Shown in pieces: positions 17,682 through 26,746 of a DNA stretch of 64,000 bases; position 1 is the first letter of the stretch, and every line of letters begins with the position of its first letter. The notes beneath the pieces are model-generated. The model had not been told where the DNA came from and ran no database searches. It saw only the letters and a list, made by a program, of their open reading frames with translations. The stretch is from Bifidobacterium sp. ESL0784 (GTDB lineage: Bacteria; Actinomycetota; Actinomycetes; Actinomycetales; Bifidobacteriaceae), in NCBI RefSeq assembly GCF_029433295.1, contig NZ_JAQTHV010000004.1, positions 1 to 64,000 on the forward strand, given 5' to 3'. The position numbers and the translations under genes were made by a program.

Positions 17682-18980
17682 GTGAAACGCAGAAAGATTG
17701 ACGGCTGGCCCGTCAAGTTGGCGGTGCTCTCCATCTCGACGATACTGGTCAGCGCCCCGTCGGTCAATGGTGCGCTGCCGCAGATGCGTGATTCGTTGCA
17801 TGTCACCCAGGCTCAGGTCGAGGCGCTAAGCACGATGCCGAATCTCACTGCCGTCGTTTTCATATTGCTTTCAAGCTTTGTGGCGGCCAAAATCGGATTG
17901 AAGAAAACCGTCACCATAGGTTTGGTGCTGACCTGCCTGGGTGGATGCATGCCTGTGTTCATATCCGATTACCCGCTTCTCGTTGCCAGCCGTCTTGTGC
18001 TGGGGGCCGGTCTCGGGCTGTTCAATTCGCTCGCGGTCAGCGTGATCAGTACGTTGTATCACGGCTATACGCGGGCGGGCATGCTTGGAATCCGTAATTC
18101 GACGGAAAATATCGGGCAGGCGGTGCTGACGTTTGTGGCTGGGCTCCTGCTCGATATCGGTTGGCATTTCACCTTTTTGATCTATCTGCTCGCAATCCCG
18201 CTGATGTTCGTTTTCGATATCATGGTTCCCGATCCGCAAAAGGTCGAAGAGGGGAAACGAAAACCGCCTGCCAGGATCGAAAAGAAAGCCAAAGACTTTG
18301 CCAGAATTGAAGAGGAAACGTGGGCTTCTGACAATAACTCCATACAGGCCGGAACGCAAAGCGAAGGCAAGGATCGCCTTCATCCGATCGTCTATTTTCT
18401 GTTTGTGCTTTGCATGATTTTGACGATGAATGGCTTTGCCGTGCTGGTGCGTTTTCCCTCCATCGCCGTGGCCATCAAGGGCAAAACCTACAATCCCAGC
18501 ACGTTGCTTTCGCTGATGCCGATTCTGGGAATCATCGCGGGCTTTCTTTTCGGTATCGTCCACCAATATCTTAAAAGCAATACAATTTATGTCGGCATGA
18601 TTCTTTACGCGTTGGTCAATCTGCTGCTGGGGTTCTCCAGCGATAATTTCGCCGTCCTGCTTGTCGGACTCTTCCTCTCCGGCGTACCGAATGCATGGTG
18701 TTTCCCCTATATCTACAATCTGCTCGGCGAAGTCTGCAAAACCGGCAAGGCGCTGAATTTCGCGACGGCGCTGATGCTGGTGGGTTGCAACGTGGGTGCC
18801 TTTCTTGCCCCGTATGCCATGCAGGTCATTCAGGTGCTGAGCGGGGGAGGGAATCTGCAGGTTCCGTTCCCGATTTTCGCCGTGCTTGACCTTATGCTTT
18901 TGGCCGCTTTAGCGCTGATCAACCGTCGTATGCTGGGGTCGGCGGCCAAGGAACCGGAGAATGTCGGCGATGACAATTGA
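17682..18980 (+). CDS. Major facilitator superfamily transporter
   Basis: A 432-aa inner-membrane permease with 12 predicted helices in two halves separated by a charged central loop (about 185-230, KKAKDFARIEEE...). Residues GALPQMRDSLHVTQAQVEALSTMPN and the following loop AAKIGLKKTVTIGL resemble the signature loop of drug/sugar-exporter-like MFS proteins (loop 2-3). The GTG start lacks a ribosome binding site and follows a TATAAT box by 6 nt. Flanked by the lysS terminator and menA, so transcribed alone. Substrate unknown. Confidence 0.88.
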   Translation: MKRRKIDGWPVKLAVLSISTILVSAPSVNGALPQMRDSLHVTQAQVEALSTMPNLTAVVFILLSSFVAAKIGLKKTVTIGLVLTCLGGCMPVFISDYPLLVASRLVLGAGLGLFNSLAVSVISTLYHGYTRAGMLGIRNSTENIGQAVLTFVAGLLLDIGWHFTFLIYLLAIPLMFVFDIMVPDPQKVEEGKRKPPARIEKKAKDFARIEEETWASDNNSIQAGTQSEGKDRLHPIVYFLFVLCMILTMNGFAVLVRFPSIAVAIKGKTYNPSTLLSLMPILGIIAGFLFGIVHQYLKSNTIYVGMILYALVNLLLGFSSDNFAVLLVGLFLSGVPNAWCFPYIYNLLGEVCKTGKALNFATALMLVGCNVGAFLAPYAMQVIQVLSGGGNLQVPFPIFAVLDLMLLAALALINRRMLGSAAKEPENVGDDN

Positions 18981-19159
18981 TGCTTGTTGATATTATCTGT
19001 TTAATGCATCGATTGATGTGACTGGTTTCTCGCTTTCCGACAGCTCGGCAATCTTTGCATAAGCGGGAAATGTAGTCAAATCTGCTATGATTTTACTGGT
19101 TAAACAAATTGTGCCGTCGCAATAAAACGCCGGTTTGCTTTTAGGAAGTTGGGATTGCG

Positions 19160-20197
19160 TTGAAGAATCTGGATTTGTGGGTCAACGGGCTGCGCCCGAA
19201 AACATTGCCGGCATCCATCGCCCCCGTATTGGTCGGCATCGCGGCAGGTTATCGTATGCTGAAATCTCAGCCGTGGGGTTGCACTACCAGCAAAGAGCAG
19301 ATTGAGTCTTGCACAGCGGGGCCGAGCCCCTTGAGTGCTTTGGCTGCGGACACGTCCTGGGGGAAGTTCGCCCTACTTGCCGTCCTATGCGTCGTGGTTG
19401 CGTTGTTCATCCAGATTGCGGCAAATTTCGCCAATGATTATTCCGATGGCATCCGTGGCACCGACGTTGGTCGGGGCGACGCTGAAGTCAAAACCGCCAA
19501 ACCACAACGTCTGACGGTTTCCGGACGCGTCAAGCCGGGCCAGGTACTCGCCGCCGCCGGGGTCAACGCCTTCATCGCCTGTGTTGCCGGCTTGGCGATC
19601 ACCATCGTCACTGGTCATTGGTGGCTTATCGCTCTCGGTCTCCTTTGCCTGCTCGCCGGCTGGTTCTATGTCGGCGGCAAGCACCCATACGGTTACGCCG
19701 GTTTCGGTGAGGTCGGCGTCTTCATCTTCTTCGGGTTGGTTGCCGTGCTCGGCACACAATATGTGCTCATAGGCCGGGTCAATGCTGAAGGCGTTCTGGG
19801 AGCGGTGCTTTGCGGGCTCTTCTCCTGTGCCATTCTGATGGTCAACAACCTGCGTGACGTCGATGAGGACAAGATCAGCGGCAAGATGACGCTTGGCGTG
19901 CGTCTGGGACGCAAGAACGCGCAGACCGTGCTGTTCGTCACCTACCTTGTTCCGCTGGTGATTACGGTGGTCGGCGCTTTGGTCCCGTTGGCTATGCTTT
20001 TCCGTCATTTCAGCGTGGCCGGCATCGTTCTGGCTGTTCTCGCCGTCGTCTTCGCGCTGGTGTGCGTCAAAGCGGCAACCGGCTTGGTGCGTAGCATCAA
20101 CAGCGGCAACTTTGTGAAGGCTCTGCCGATGTGCAGCATGACGGTTCTCCTGTTTGCCATCATCTTCATCATGGTGGAGATTGCGCTGACGCTGTAA
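19160..20197 (+). CDS. menA: 1,4-dihydroxy-2-naphthoate polyprenyltransferase
   Basis: Membrane UbiA-family prenyltransferase of 345 aa that attaches the isoprenoid tail to DHNA, giving demethylmenaquinone. It has the family start GLRPKTLPASIAPVLVG, the first Asp-rich motif NDYSDGIRGTD (prenyl diphosphate/Mg binding), a second Asp-rich segment NLRDVDEDKISGKMTLGVRLG, and about eight helices. TTG 19160 is used; a loose AGGAAG lies upstream. No other men gene is visible in this window, so DHNA may be made elsewhere in the genome or scavenged. It fits with the cytochrome bd and NDH-2 genes at 34-43 kb. Confidence 0.93.
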   Translation: MKNLDLWVNGLRPKTLPASIAPVLVGIAAGYRMLKSQPWGCTTSKEQIESCTAGPSPLSALAADTSWGKFALLAVLCVVVALFIQIAANFANDYSDGIRGTDVGRGDAEVKTAKPQRLTVSGRVKPGQVLAAAGVNAFIACVAGLAITIVTGHWWLIALGLLCLLAGWFYVGGKHPYGYAGFGEVGVFIFFGLVAVLGTQYVLIGRVNAEGVLGAVLCGLFSCAILMVNNLRDVDEDKISGKMTLGVRLGRKNAQTVLFVTYLVPLVITVVGALVPLAMLFRHFSVAGIVLAVLAVVFALVCVKAATGLVRSINSGNFVKALPMCSMTVLLFAIIFIMVEIALTL

Positions 20198-20384
20198 ACG
20201 AAGGCCCGGCACAAGGTCATGGGCGTCGTCAGGCCGATGGATTCCCATACGGTTCTGCCGTTGGTCGGCGTTGACGCGTTGCTCTGTGCACGTTTGTATT
20301 CGTCTTCGCAGCCGATGTGTTTGCTGCTTGACGATTAGTCGGTTTATTTAGTGAGGCAATTAACTTTAGTGTTATATTCGGATG

Positions 20385-20402
20385 ATTGTTAGCGTTAACG
20401 AT
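20385..20402. promoter_or_regulatory. LacI-family-type imperfect palindrome upstream of gpmA
   Basis: ATTGTTAGC-GTTAACGAT is an 18-bp dyad (7 of 9 positions symmetric) with the central CG typical of LacI-family operators. It lies about 40 bp upstream of the gpmA start. LacI-type global regulators of central carbon metabolism are known in bifidobacteria; assignment to one is inference. Confidence 0.45.
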
Positions 20403-20442
20403 TTCTTATTACATTGTCCTTTTCTTCGACTAATATTGAAAT

Positions 20443-21189
20443 ATGTCATATAAATTAGTATTGCTCAGGCACGGCCAGAGCGCATGGAATAAAACAAACC
20501 AGTTCACCGGTTGGGTGGACGTTCCGCTCACGGAACAGGGTGTCGAGGAAGCCAAGCATGGTGGCCAGCTCCTCAAAGAGAAGAATGTCCTTCCCGACAT
20601 TGTCTTCACTTCGCTGCTGCGTCGCGCGATCAACACCGCCAACTATGCCCTGGATGAGGCCGATCGCCTCTGGATTCCGGTGAAGCGTAGCTGGAGGCTC
20701 AACGAGCGCCACTATGGCGCCCTGCAAGGCAAGAACAAGTCCGAGATCCGCGAGAAGTACGGCGACGAGAAGTTCATGATCTGGCGTCGTTCCTACGGTA
20801 CTCCGCCGCCAGAGATCGATCCAAGCGATGAGTTCTCGCAGAACAGTGACCCCCGTTATGCAGGCGATCCGGTGCCTGAGACTGAGGCTTTGGCCAACGT
20901 CGTCACCCGCGTGACCCCGTATTGGGAGTCCGACATCGTTCCCGAGCTGAAGAGCGGCAAGACCGTTCTGATTGCCGCGCACGGCAATTCCCTGCGTGCC
21001 ATCGTCAAGATGCTCGACGGTCTTTCGGAAGAGGAAATCTCCAAGGTCAACATTCCGACGGCCATCCCGCTGGTCTACGAGCTTGACGAGAACATGAAGC
21101 CGATCAAGCCCCGTGGCGAGTACCTCGATCCTGAAGCTGCTGCCGCCGGCGCTGCTGCCGTGGCTGCACAAGGTCAGGCCAAGAAGTAA
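20443..21189 (+). CDS. gpmA: 2,3-bisphosphoglycerate-dependent phosphoglycerate mutase
   Basis: Glycolytic enzyme (248 aa) interconverting 3- and 2-phosphoglycerate through a phosphohistidine. Signature [12 protein letters not shown] with His in RHG near residue 10, [14 protein letters not shown], the PPP loop (YGTPPPEI), and [10 protein letters not shown] with the second catalytic His. The C-terminal Ala-rich tail is typical of actinobacterial copies. ATG 20443 has no Shine-Dalgarno; a TAATAT box at 20431-20436 is 6 nt upstream, suggesting a leaderless mRNA. A LacI-type dyad lies at 20385-20402. Ends in a clear terminator. Confidence 0.96.
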   Translation: MSYKLVLLRHGQSAWNKTNQFTGWVDVPLTEQGVEEAKHGGQLLKEKNVLPDIVFTSLLRRAINTANYALDEADRLWIPVKRSWRLNERHYGALQGKNKSEIREKYGDEKFMIWRRSYGTPPPEIDPSDEFSQNSDPRYAGDPVPETEALANVVTRVTPYWESDIVPELKSGKTVLIAAHGNSLRAIVKMLDGLSEEEISKVNIPTAIPLVYELDENMKPIKPRGEYLDPEAAAAGAAAVAAQGQAKK

Positions 21190-21500
21190 GTCGCTGACTT
21201 TTTAAAAAAGGACGGTCCATACGACATCGTGTCGTTGGCCGTCCTTTTGCTTTGCTTAAAACGGCGGCAGTACGACCTATATAAATGGCGTCTTGCCAAT
21301 TGTTCTGTGAGTAACCCTCAATCCTGTGAGTAACCGGCCAGTCCCGCTAGTTTTCGTATGTTTTTGATGTTCAAAACGTACGTTTTCTCGCAGGATTGAC
21401 GGTTACTCATACAAGCACGTAACGGTCAAAGATAAAGTGCATGCATCTGGATCCCAATCGAGCCGTTCAGCCCTCACCCCAATCGTGGGATTCGTTGTGC
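21190..21500. other. Convergent intergenic region with terminator, inverted repeats and a palindrome
   Basis: After the gpmA terminator come GTGAGTAACC twice (21307-21316 and 21326-21335). A longer inverted pair follows: 21307-21329 against 21388-21410, about 20 of 22 positions complementary. Just before the second arm lies the 14-bp perfect palindrome AAAACGTACGTTTT (21373-21386). No gene was seen. Confidence 0.6.
21204..21250 (+). terminator. Intrinsic terminator of gpmA
   Basis: AAAAGGACGG (21206-21215) pairs with CCGTCCTTTT (21239-21248). The inner stem CGAC/GTCG extends the hairpin. Confidence 0.85.
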
Positions 21501-22178
21501 TCAGTCTTCATCGAGGTCGCGCGGTTCCTTACTGGGGTCGAAGCCGGAGACGATATAGACCACCTGACGGGCGGTGGAAACGGCGTGGTCGCCAAGACGT
21601 TCCATAAACCGCGCAGTCAGCACCACGTCGATGAGCTGCTGTTTCGTGCCCTTCCATGAACCGTCAAGCACCAGTTCGAAGGATTCCTGATGCAGTGCGT
21701 CGAGTTTATTGTCATCGGCGATAACCTGTTGCGCCAGCGTCGTGTCGCGGTCAGCGAGCATTTCCGGGAGCCTGTCGGCAGTGACATCGAGCAGTTCGCG
21801 CATGCTTTCGAAAATATGAAGGGTTTTCTCGTCGTCCGGCAGAGCAGAAGCGGGGTAGGCCCGGTAGGCCGTTTGCGCAATATGCTGGGCCAAATCACCC
21901 ATGCGCTCGATGGTAGAAGCCAGTCGCAGCGTGGCGACGACCACACGCAAATCAGTGGCCACGGGACTTTGCTGGGCCAGTAATTTCACGCACTGGTCGA
22001 GAATCTGTTTCTCTAGTGCGTCGATGGCCGCGTCACCGTCAATGACGGATTTGGCTGCATCCATATCTTTGTCCATCAGCGCTTTTCCGGCTCCATGAAT
22101 CGCGGCGCAAACCCCGTTGGCCATGCTCTCCAGATCGTCGGCGACCGCCTTGAGTTCTTCGTTGTAGATGACGCGCAT
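21501..22178 (-). CDS. phoU: Phosphate transport system regulator PhoU
   Basis: Cytoplasmic metal-binding helical protein of 225 aa with two PhoU repeats. Each repeat carries the E-x-x-x-D metal motif: ASTIERMGDLAQHIA (about 85-99) and ARFMERLGDHAVSTA (about 190-204). The family links phosphate uptake (Pst) with PhoR-type kinase signalling. Start ATG 22178 follows AAGAAGC; ATG 22193 is an alternative without a site. It stands apart from pst genes here, convergent with gpmA. Confidence 0.94.
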   Translation of the reverse strand: MRVIYNEELKAVADDLESMANGVCAAIHGAGKALMDKDMDAAKSVIDGDAAIDALEKQILDQCVKLLAQQSPVATDLRVVVATLRLASTIERMGDLAQHIAQTAYRAYPASALPDDEKTLHIFESMRELLDVTADRLPEMLADRDTTLAQQVIADDNKLDALHQESFELVLDGSWKGTKQQLIDVVLTARFMERLGDHAVSTARQVVYIVSGFDPSKEPRDLDED

Positions 22179-22283
22179 GTGAGCTTCTTTCATTGTGGTT
22201 GGATATGCCGGTTATGCGTTGATCGTTGAATTAAGTGGATAGGAAAGCTGAAAGTATGCGAAACGTAAAATAATCAGGAATGA

Positions 22284-22550
22284 TTACTTTGAATCGGCCG
22301 CACCGAGACGGCGGTAATCCCAACGGTCGAAATGCTCCCAAACCAGCATCAACACGCCGATGATGACTCCAGCCGAGCACAAGACAATCGCTTCAATGAC
22401 ATGGAATCCGCATGCCATCAATATGGCGCTGACCGCAAGGGCGATAAGCCACCAGCTGGTGATGATCAGAAACGTCTTGCGCAAATCGACCTGGACAGCC
22501 TTCGGGGCTGGCTTACAGACATCAGGGTTGATGATCGGGGCAAACTTCAT
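22284..22550 (-). CDS. Small two-helix membrane protein, DUF2530-like
   Basis: An 88-aa protein: a short N-terminal tail with CKPAPKAVQVDLR, helix 1 (about 32-52, including TSWWLIALAVSAILM), helix 2 (about 58-76), and a C-terminal HFDRWDYRRLG. Size, two helices and the W...RR end resemble actinobacterial DUF2530 proteins. ATG 22550 has AAAGGT directly against it, but a TAAAAT box (22558-22563, minus strand) lies 7 nt before it, so it may be leaderless. The frame runs upstream to 22628 without a ribosome binding site. Function unknown. Confidence 0.6.
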   Translation of the reverse strand: MKFAPIINPDVCKPAPKAVQVDLRKTFLIITSWWLIALAVSAILMACGFHVIEAIVLCSAGVIIGVLMLVWEHFDRWDYRRLGAADSK

Positions 22551-22663
22551 ACCTTTGATTTTAGTATCCGGGGCTAACCTTAAGTTGGCTATGCGCTGAT
22601 TGTGTTGGTGAATCGGTATGAGAGCCATGAGAGCATAGAGAAAGCGTTACGTACAAGGAGCCT

Positions 22664-24355
22664 TTGCAAGTGTATTCGATCCACCCGGTCACTAAGCGGT
22701 ATGCCTGGGGTTCCTATACCCATTTGCAGGTGATGTTCGCTTCGCAGCTGACCGCCCGGGACGCGTCTTCGGGCCTTGCTGAAGGAGCAGGGAAGAGCGG
22801 CGAAGGGGAGTGGCGATTCTCCTCGGGCGAAATTCAGAAGCCGCAAACCGAAACCTCAACGAATAGGGGTGAGAGCACCTTTGCGGATATGCCGAGTACG
22901 CGTGGTCCCGTCGCCAGTGCCGCTGATGATCCCATCGCGGAGATGTGGTTCAGTGGCCATGCCCAATGGCCTTCACAAGTAGATTTGGATTTGCGACAGG
23001 CCGGCGAAGAGCTCTCGAAAGATAAACGGCATAAATGGAACAGGTCGTTGGCAAGGTTGCACCATCCGCGTGTTCCTGGCCATGCAGAGTCCGGGAATCT
23101 CGATGTTTCGATGGCCCTGACCGACCTTATCCGCGCCGACCCCGAAGACATGCTTGGCGCTCGCTGTTCCGATAAATTCGGTCCGGTCCTGCCATACCTC
23201 CTGAAAGTGATTTCCGCGCGTATCCCGCTTTCCCTGCAGGTCCATCCCATCGATTTTCAGGCACGTGCAGGCTTCAACGCCGAAAATGCATACCATATAC
23301 CGATGGATGCGCCCGAGCGCTCATTCAAGGACGCGGTGGCGAAAAACGAGATGGTGGTCGCATTGGAACCCTTTGAGGCTTCCGTCGGCTTTGCGACGCC
23401 TGCTTTCATGCTTTCCAACCTGACCTTGGTGGACCATCCTCTCGCCGGACGCATGGTGGAGGCGCTGACGCCGCAGGCCCATCACGGCATGCACGTTGTC
23501 GACGGCATGTACGGGATGTTCAATGTATTGGCGCAGAACCAAGAACCGGCAGACGAGGATTTCGCCGAGGCCGATGCGCTGATGCCGATAGCCTCTGCCG
23601 TCTGGCAGCCTTCCCATAAACGGATCTTCCGCGCTTTTTATACAGCAATCGCGGCTGGTCATGTTGAGGGCCTGCGCAAGGCTCTGCAAAAAGCGGCATC
23701 CGAGGTTTCCGACGAACGCTCTCAGCTCGCTTTTCACCACGCTCTGGCCGCGGAAAAGGCTTTTCCCGGTGATCCGAGTGTGCTGGCGTTGTTGATGATG
23801 AATCCCCTGGCCTTGCAGGAAGGCGAGTCCGTCTTCATTCCCGCAGGTACCCCGCATGCCTATATTCATGGCACCGGCGTTGAGATCATGACCAATTCCG
23901 ACAACGTCCTGAGAGCCGGTATGACCGTCAAGCACAAGGACATTGCCGACTTTCTGCAAAGTCTCGATTGCAGCTCTTCCTCACCTATCGATCCCAGTGT
24001 CAGCTGGATGGCCGATTGGGGTGGCATGTTCGGCAATCGGGTCATCTACAGGCCGAAAATCGATGAGTTCATGTTGAGTTTTGGCAGGGTCGGGACCCAG
24101 CAGCGTCCCTGGCCGATGATGGAACGGTTGTCTCGTCGTTACGGGAGACTCATGACCAAAGTTTCCCTGTCCAACCGGCATTTCGGCCCGCGAATCGTGG
24201 TGTGCATCGAAGGATCCGTAAAGGTTGTCAGTTCCCGCGAATCCAGGATTTTGCAGCAAGGTGACGCCGTTTTTATCTCTGCTCGTGATGGGCGGGTGCA
24301 GCTGGACTCGGACAGCGAAGTCGGCACGTTCATCATGGCCTCCACGCAGGTGTGA
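22664..24355 (+). CDS. manA: Mannose-6-phosphate isomerase, class I
   Basis: Zinc enzyme interconverting mannose-6-P and fructose-6-P; 563 aa, much longer than the usual 320-400. Family features: KRYAWGS at the start, AEMWFSGHAQWPS, LSLQVHPIDFQA (Zn-binding Gln-x-His), and AYIHGTGVEIMTNSDNVLRAGMTVKHKD with ligand His and the catalytic-site Arg. The extra length comes from a polar insertion at about residues 32-85 and an expanded helical domain. TTG 22664 follows AAGGAG at good spacing; GTG 22670 is possible. Alone between the minus-strand DUF2530-like gene and the CHAP gene. Confidence 0.9.
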   Translation: MQVYSIHPVTKRYAWGSYTHLQVMFASQLTARDASSGLAEGAGKSGEGEWRFSSGEIQKPQTETSTNRGESTFADMPSTRGPVASAADDPIAEMWFSGHAQWPSQVDLDLRQAGEELSKDKRHKWNRSLARLHHPRVPGHAESGNLDVSMALTDLIRADPEDMLGARCSDKFGPVLPYLLKVISARIPLSLQVHPIDFQARAGFNAENAYHIPMDAPERSFKDAVAKNEMVVALEPFEASVGFATPAFMLSNLTLVDHPLAGRMVEALTPQAHHGMHVVDGMYGMFNVLAQNQEPADEDFAEADALMPIASAVWQPSHKRIFRAFYTAIAAGHVEGLRKALQKAASEVSDERSQLAFHHALAAEKAFPGDPSVLALLMMNPLALQEGESVFIPAGTPHAYIHGTGVEIMTNSDNVLRAGMTVKHKDIADFLQSLDCSSSSPIDPSVSWMADWGGMFGNRVIYRPKIDEFMLSFGRVGTQQRPWPMMERLSRRYGRLMTKVSLSNRHFGPRIVVCIEGSVKVVSSRESRILQQGDAVFISARDGRVQLDSDSEVGTFIMASTQV

Positions 24356-24690
24356 GCTTTCAGGATAGGTCTGCCGTTTGAGCGAGGCGTCAAAGACTCG
24401 TCGGGGCCTGTGCAGCCCAGTGCGGCACCTTGTCGGGATTTGGCTTTGAGCCGGTAAAATTGACGTATTTATTGTGAAGGAAGTGTGACACGCCGATAGA
24501 CCGATTGGATTCTGCGGTTTTTAAAAGCAACACCTTGATCGTGCCTTAAAAAAATCAGGGCTTGAAGTATTCTGGTAGCAGAAAACAAGAAGCGGTGGAT
24601 GCATTTTCCGATGGCTTATTGATACGGTGTTGTACCGGTAAGTTCGTCAAGGTATTTTCCGCAGAAACACTGTCCGCAAGGAGTTGATCT
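24356..24690. other. Intergenic region upstream of the CHAP gene
   Basis: About 335 bp. It holds the promoter and leader of the CHAP gene, with AAGGAG 7 nt before the ATG at 24691. I looked for a c-di-AMP (ydaO-type) riboswitch, common before actinobacterial cell-wall hydrolases, and did not recognise its conserved core. Nothing else was recognised. Confidence 0.5.
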
Positions 24691-25614
24691 ATGGTTCAGG
24701 GTGCGCACAAGGCACGGAGAGGCGCAAAACGGTCTAATACCGTCTCCTCCCTCTTCTCTCCTGCAAAGGGGACGCATTCGCTGAAGGCGGTGCGGCAGGC
24801 GCAGGCTGTTGCCACCAACGGTGCCATGATTGGCTTGAATCCCGAGGTCGTCGACAAGCTCAACGAGATCGTGCCGGAAACCCGCCGTTCCATTCGCTTG
24901 GCCCGGGAGTCCGAGAACCGTCGCCATACCGCAGTCGTTTCAGCTTCGCTGGCTGCATTAGTCGGTGCCACAGCCACCGCCGCGATGGCGGGCAACCCTA
25001 CTAAGCCGACTTTTAATGCGGCCGGAGAGACCACCACTACTTCAACCTTGAGGCCGGTCAATGCCGCATCGCGCTCGGAGGATCGTGTTCCTCTGCAGTC
25101 CAACGGCACGCAAGGTACGTGGAGCCTGGGGGAGTCGAACACTGCTCTGGACGTTTCCGCGATGTCGAAGTCGATTGCCAACAATCCCCAGATCGCGAAT
25201 CTGATGGATCAGGACTATAAGGTGTTGCCCGCTGGCTTCAACCCGAATCATCCCACAGGCGATTCCGGCAACAATTATGAATTTAGCCAGTGCACATGGT
25301 GGGCATACGTGCGTAGGCACCAGCTCGGACTTCCTGCAGGTTCGCAGATGGGTAACGGTGCCCAGTGGGCGGATTCAGCTCGTTCCCTGGGCTATTGGGT
25401 TGATCGCACGGCACGTCACGTCGGTGACATCATGGTCTTCGCTCCCGGTCAGGATGGTTCCAACCCGACCTGTGGTCATGTAGCCATCATCGAACAGATC
25501 AATCCCGATGGCTCCGTTGTCACTTCGGAGTGTGGTGCCGCCTATCAGGGCAAGACCTTTTCGAAGACCTATACCGCCGATCAGGTCGCAGCTCACCAGA
25601 TTATTCATTACTGA
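24691..25614 (+). CDS. CHAP-domain cell-wall amidase/peptidase
   Basis: A 307-aa membrane-anchored or secreted peptidoglycan hydrolase. An N-terminal cytoplasmic basic region of about 80 residues, one membrane or signal segment (about 88-108, ASLAALVGATATAAMAG), and a linker are followed by a CHAP domain (about 188-307). The catalytic Cys is in FSQCTWWAYVRR, the His in CGHVAIIEQI, and a polar residue lies in the following strand (SVVTSECGA). The ATG has AAGGAG at 7 nt. It is followed by a second wall hydrolase (NlpC/P60). Likely role: peptide cross-bridge cleavage in cell separation. Confidence 0.88.
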   Translation: MVQGAHKARRGAKRSNTVSSLFSPAKGTHSLKAVRQAQAVATNGAMIGLNPEVVDKLNEIVPETRRSIRLARESENRRHTAVVSASLAALVGATATAAMAGNPTKPTFNAAGETTTTSTLRPVNAASRSEDRVPLQSNGTQGTWSLGESNTALDVSAMSKSIANNPQIANLMDQDYKVLPAGFNPNHPTGDSGNNYEFSQCTWWAYVRRHQLGLPAGSQMGNGAQWADSARSLGYWVDRTARHVGDIMVFAPGQDGSNPTCGHVAIIEQINPDGSVVTSECGAAYQGKTFSKTYTADQVAAHQIIHY

Positions 25615-25819
25615 GTCTGCGTTTTCTTTTCGTCATTTTTGCTTTCACAGAAATTTGTGAAGGTTATATTTGGCGATGAACGTATTTCGGTTATCCATAT
25701 TTGGCCTGAAATGCAAGGAATCCTGCGTCTGAAAACCAGAACGTGGTCCACTTGAAGTTATCTTTCCGGCACCTCGTCGCCGGCGGATTATGTTGCAGCT
25801 CTATGATAGCCTGAATGAC

Positions 25820-26569
25820 ATGATGAAAGCTTCGAAGATCTGTGCATCCTTGGCCGCGCTTGCACTGAGCGCCTCAGCCCTCATTGCATTCTCTCCTACC
25901 GCCTCTGCTGCCAATGAGGACAACGATCCGGTCACTTCCTCCCGTTCGTTCCGCAAGGTCAGTACCGTACGTAAAGACCTGCTTAAGGAATCCACTTCCA
26001 CCGACGTTGATGCCAAATCGAATTGGGGAGGCATCGAGTCCCTCGATGTTCCTCAGACCCAGTCACAGGCCGAAAAGGACGCTGCTGCAGCAAAGCAGCG
26101 TGCCGATGCCGCTGCTGCCGCAAGTGCGGCCGCTGCTTCTCGTTCCGCTGCAAGGGATTCGTTGAGTTCAGCTTCGCCGCAGCCTCAGAATTTCACCGTC
26201 ACGCCTCCTAACGGGCAGTCGGTTTCGAGTCTGCTGGCTTTCGCCAACCAGTTCGTCGGCGTGGTTCCTTACAAGTACGGCGGTAACACTCCCGCAGGTT
26301 GGGATTGCTCCGGTTTTGTGCAGTATGTGTTCGGTAACTTTGGCATTGCCCTTCCGCATGGTTCTGGCGCCCAGATGAGTGCAGGCAGGCCCGTTGCGGA
26401 CATTTCCCAGGCGATGCCTGGTGATTTGCTTGCAGGTCCCGGCCATGCCGCCATTTATGTCGGTAATGGTCAGGTGGTCAATGCGCTTAATCCTACCGCC
26501 GGTACCACGTATAGCCCTATAGGCTATGCCTTCTCTTCAGGTAATTATGTTATTCGCAGGCTTCTTTGA
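25820..26569 (+). CDS. Secreted NlpC/P60 endopeptidase
   Basis: A peptidoglycan endopeptidase of 249 aa. It has a signal peptide (about 1-33, ending TASAAN), an Ala-rich coiled region (about 80-120, AEKDAAAAKQRADAAAAAS), and an NlpC/P60 domain (about 140-249): catalytic Cys in GWDCSGFVQYVF, His in GPGHAAIYVG, and a third residue in the next strand. Two adjacent ATGs (25820/25823) start the signal peptide. There is no clear Shine-Dalgarno, and a TATGAT box lies at 25802-25807. Coiled-coil plus NlpC/P60 is the architecture of RipA-like separation enzymes. Confidence 0.88.
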   Translation: MMKASKICASLAALALSASALIAFSPTASAANEDNDPVTSSRSFRKVSTVRKDLLKESTSTDVDAKSNWGGIESLDVPQTQSQAEKDAAAAKQRADAAAAASAAAASRSAARDSLSSASPQPQNFTVTPPNGQSVSSLLAFANQFVGVVPYKYGGNTPAGWDCSGFVQYVFGNFGIALPHGSGAQMSAGRPVADISQAMPGDLLAGPGHAAIYVGNGQVVNALNPTAGTTYSPIGYAFSSGNYVIRRLL

Positions 26570-26746
26570 ATTTCAATGGGCAAAGCCAGATAAAAGAAAT
26601 TCTGTTGCCTAGATAAACGTTGAAACGTGTCTCGAAAACGGGGCACGTTTTCTTATATAACGAAGAATTTAGTGCTTGGCTCTCAAGGCTGGTATTCTTG
26701 AAGTAGAGCCGTTATGAGCGGTGTCACGTATGTCAAGGAGGTAGTC

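Noticed and set aside
24356-24690. c-di-AMP (ydaO-type) riboswitch before the CHAP gene
   Set aside because: Expected by analogy with other actinobacterial wall hydrolases, but I could not find the conserved core sequences.
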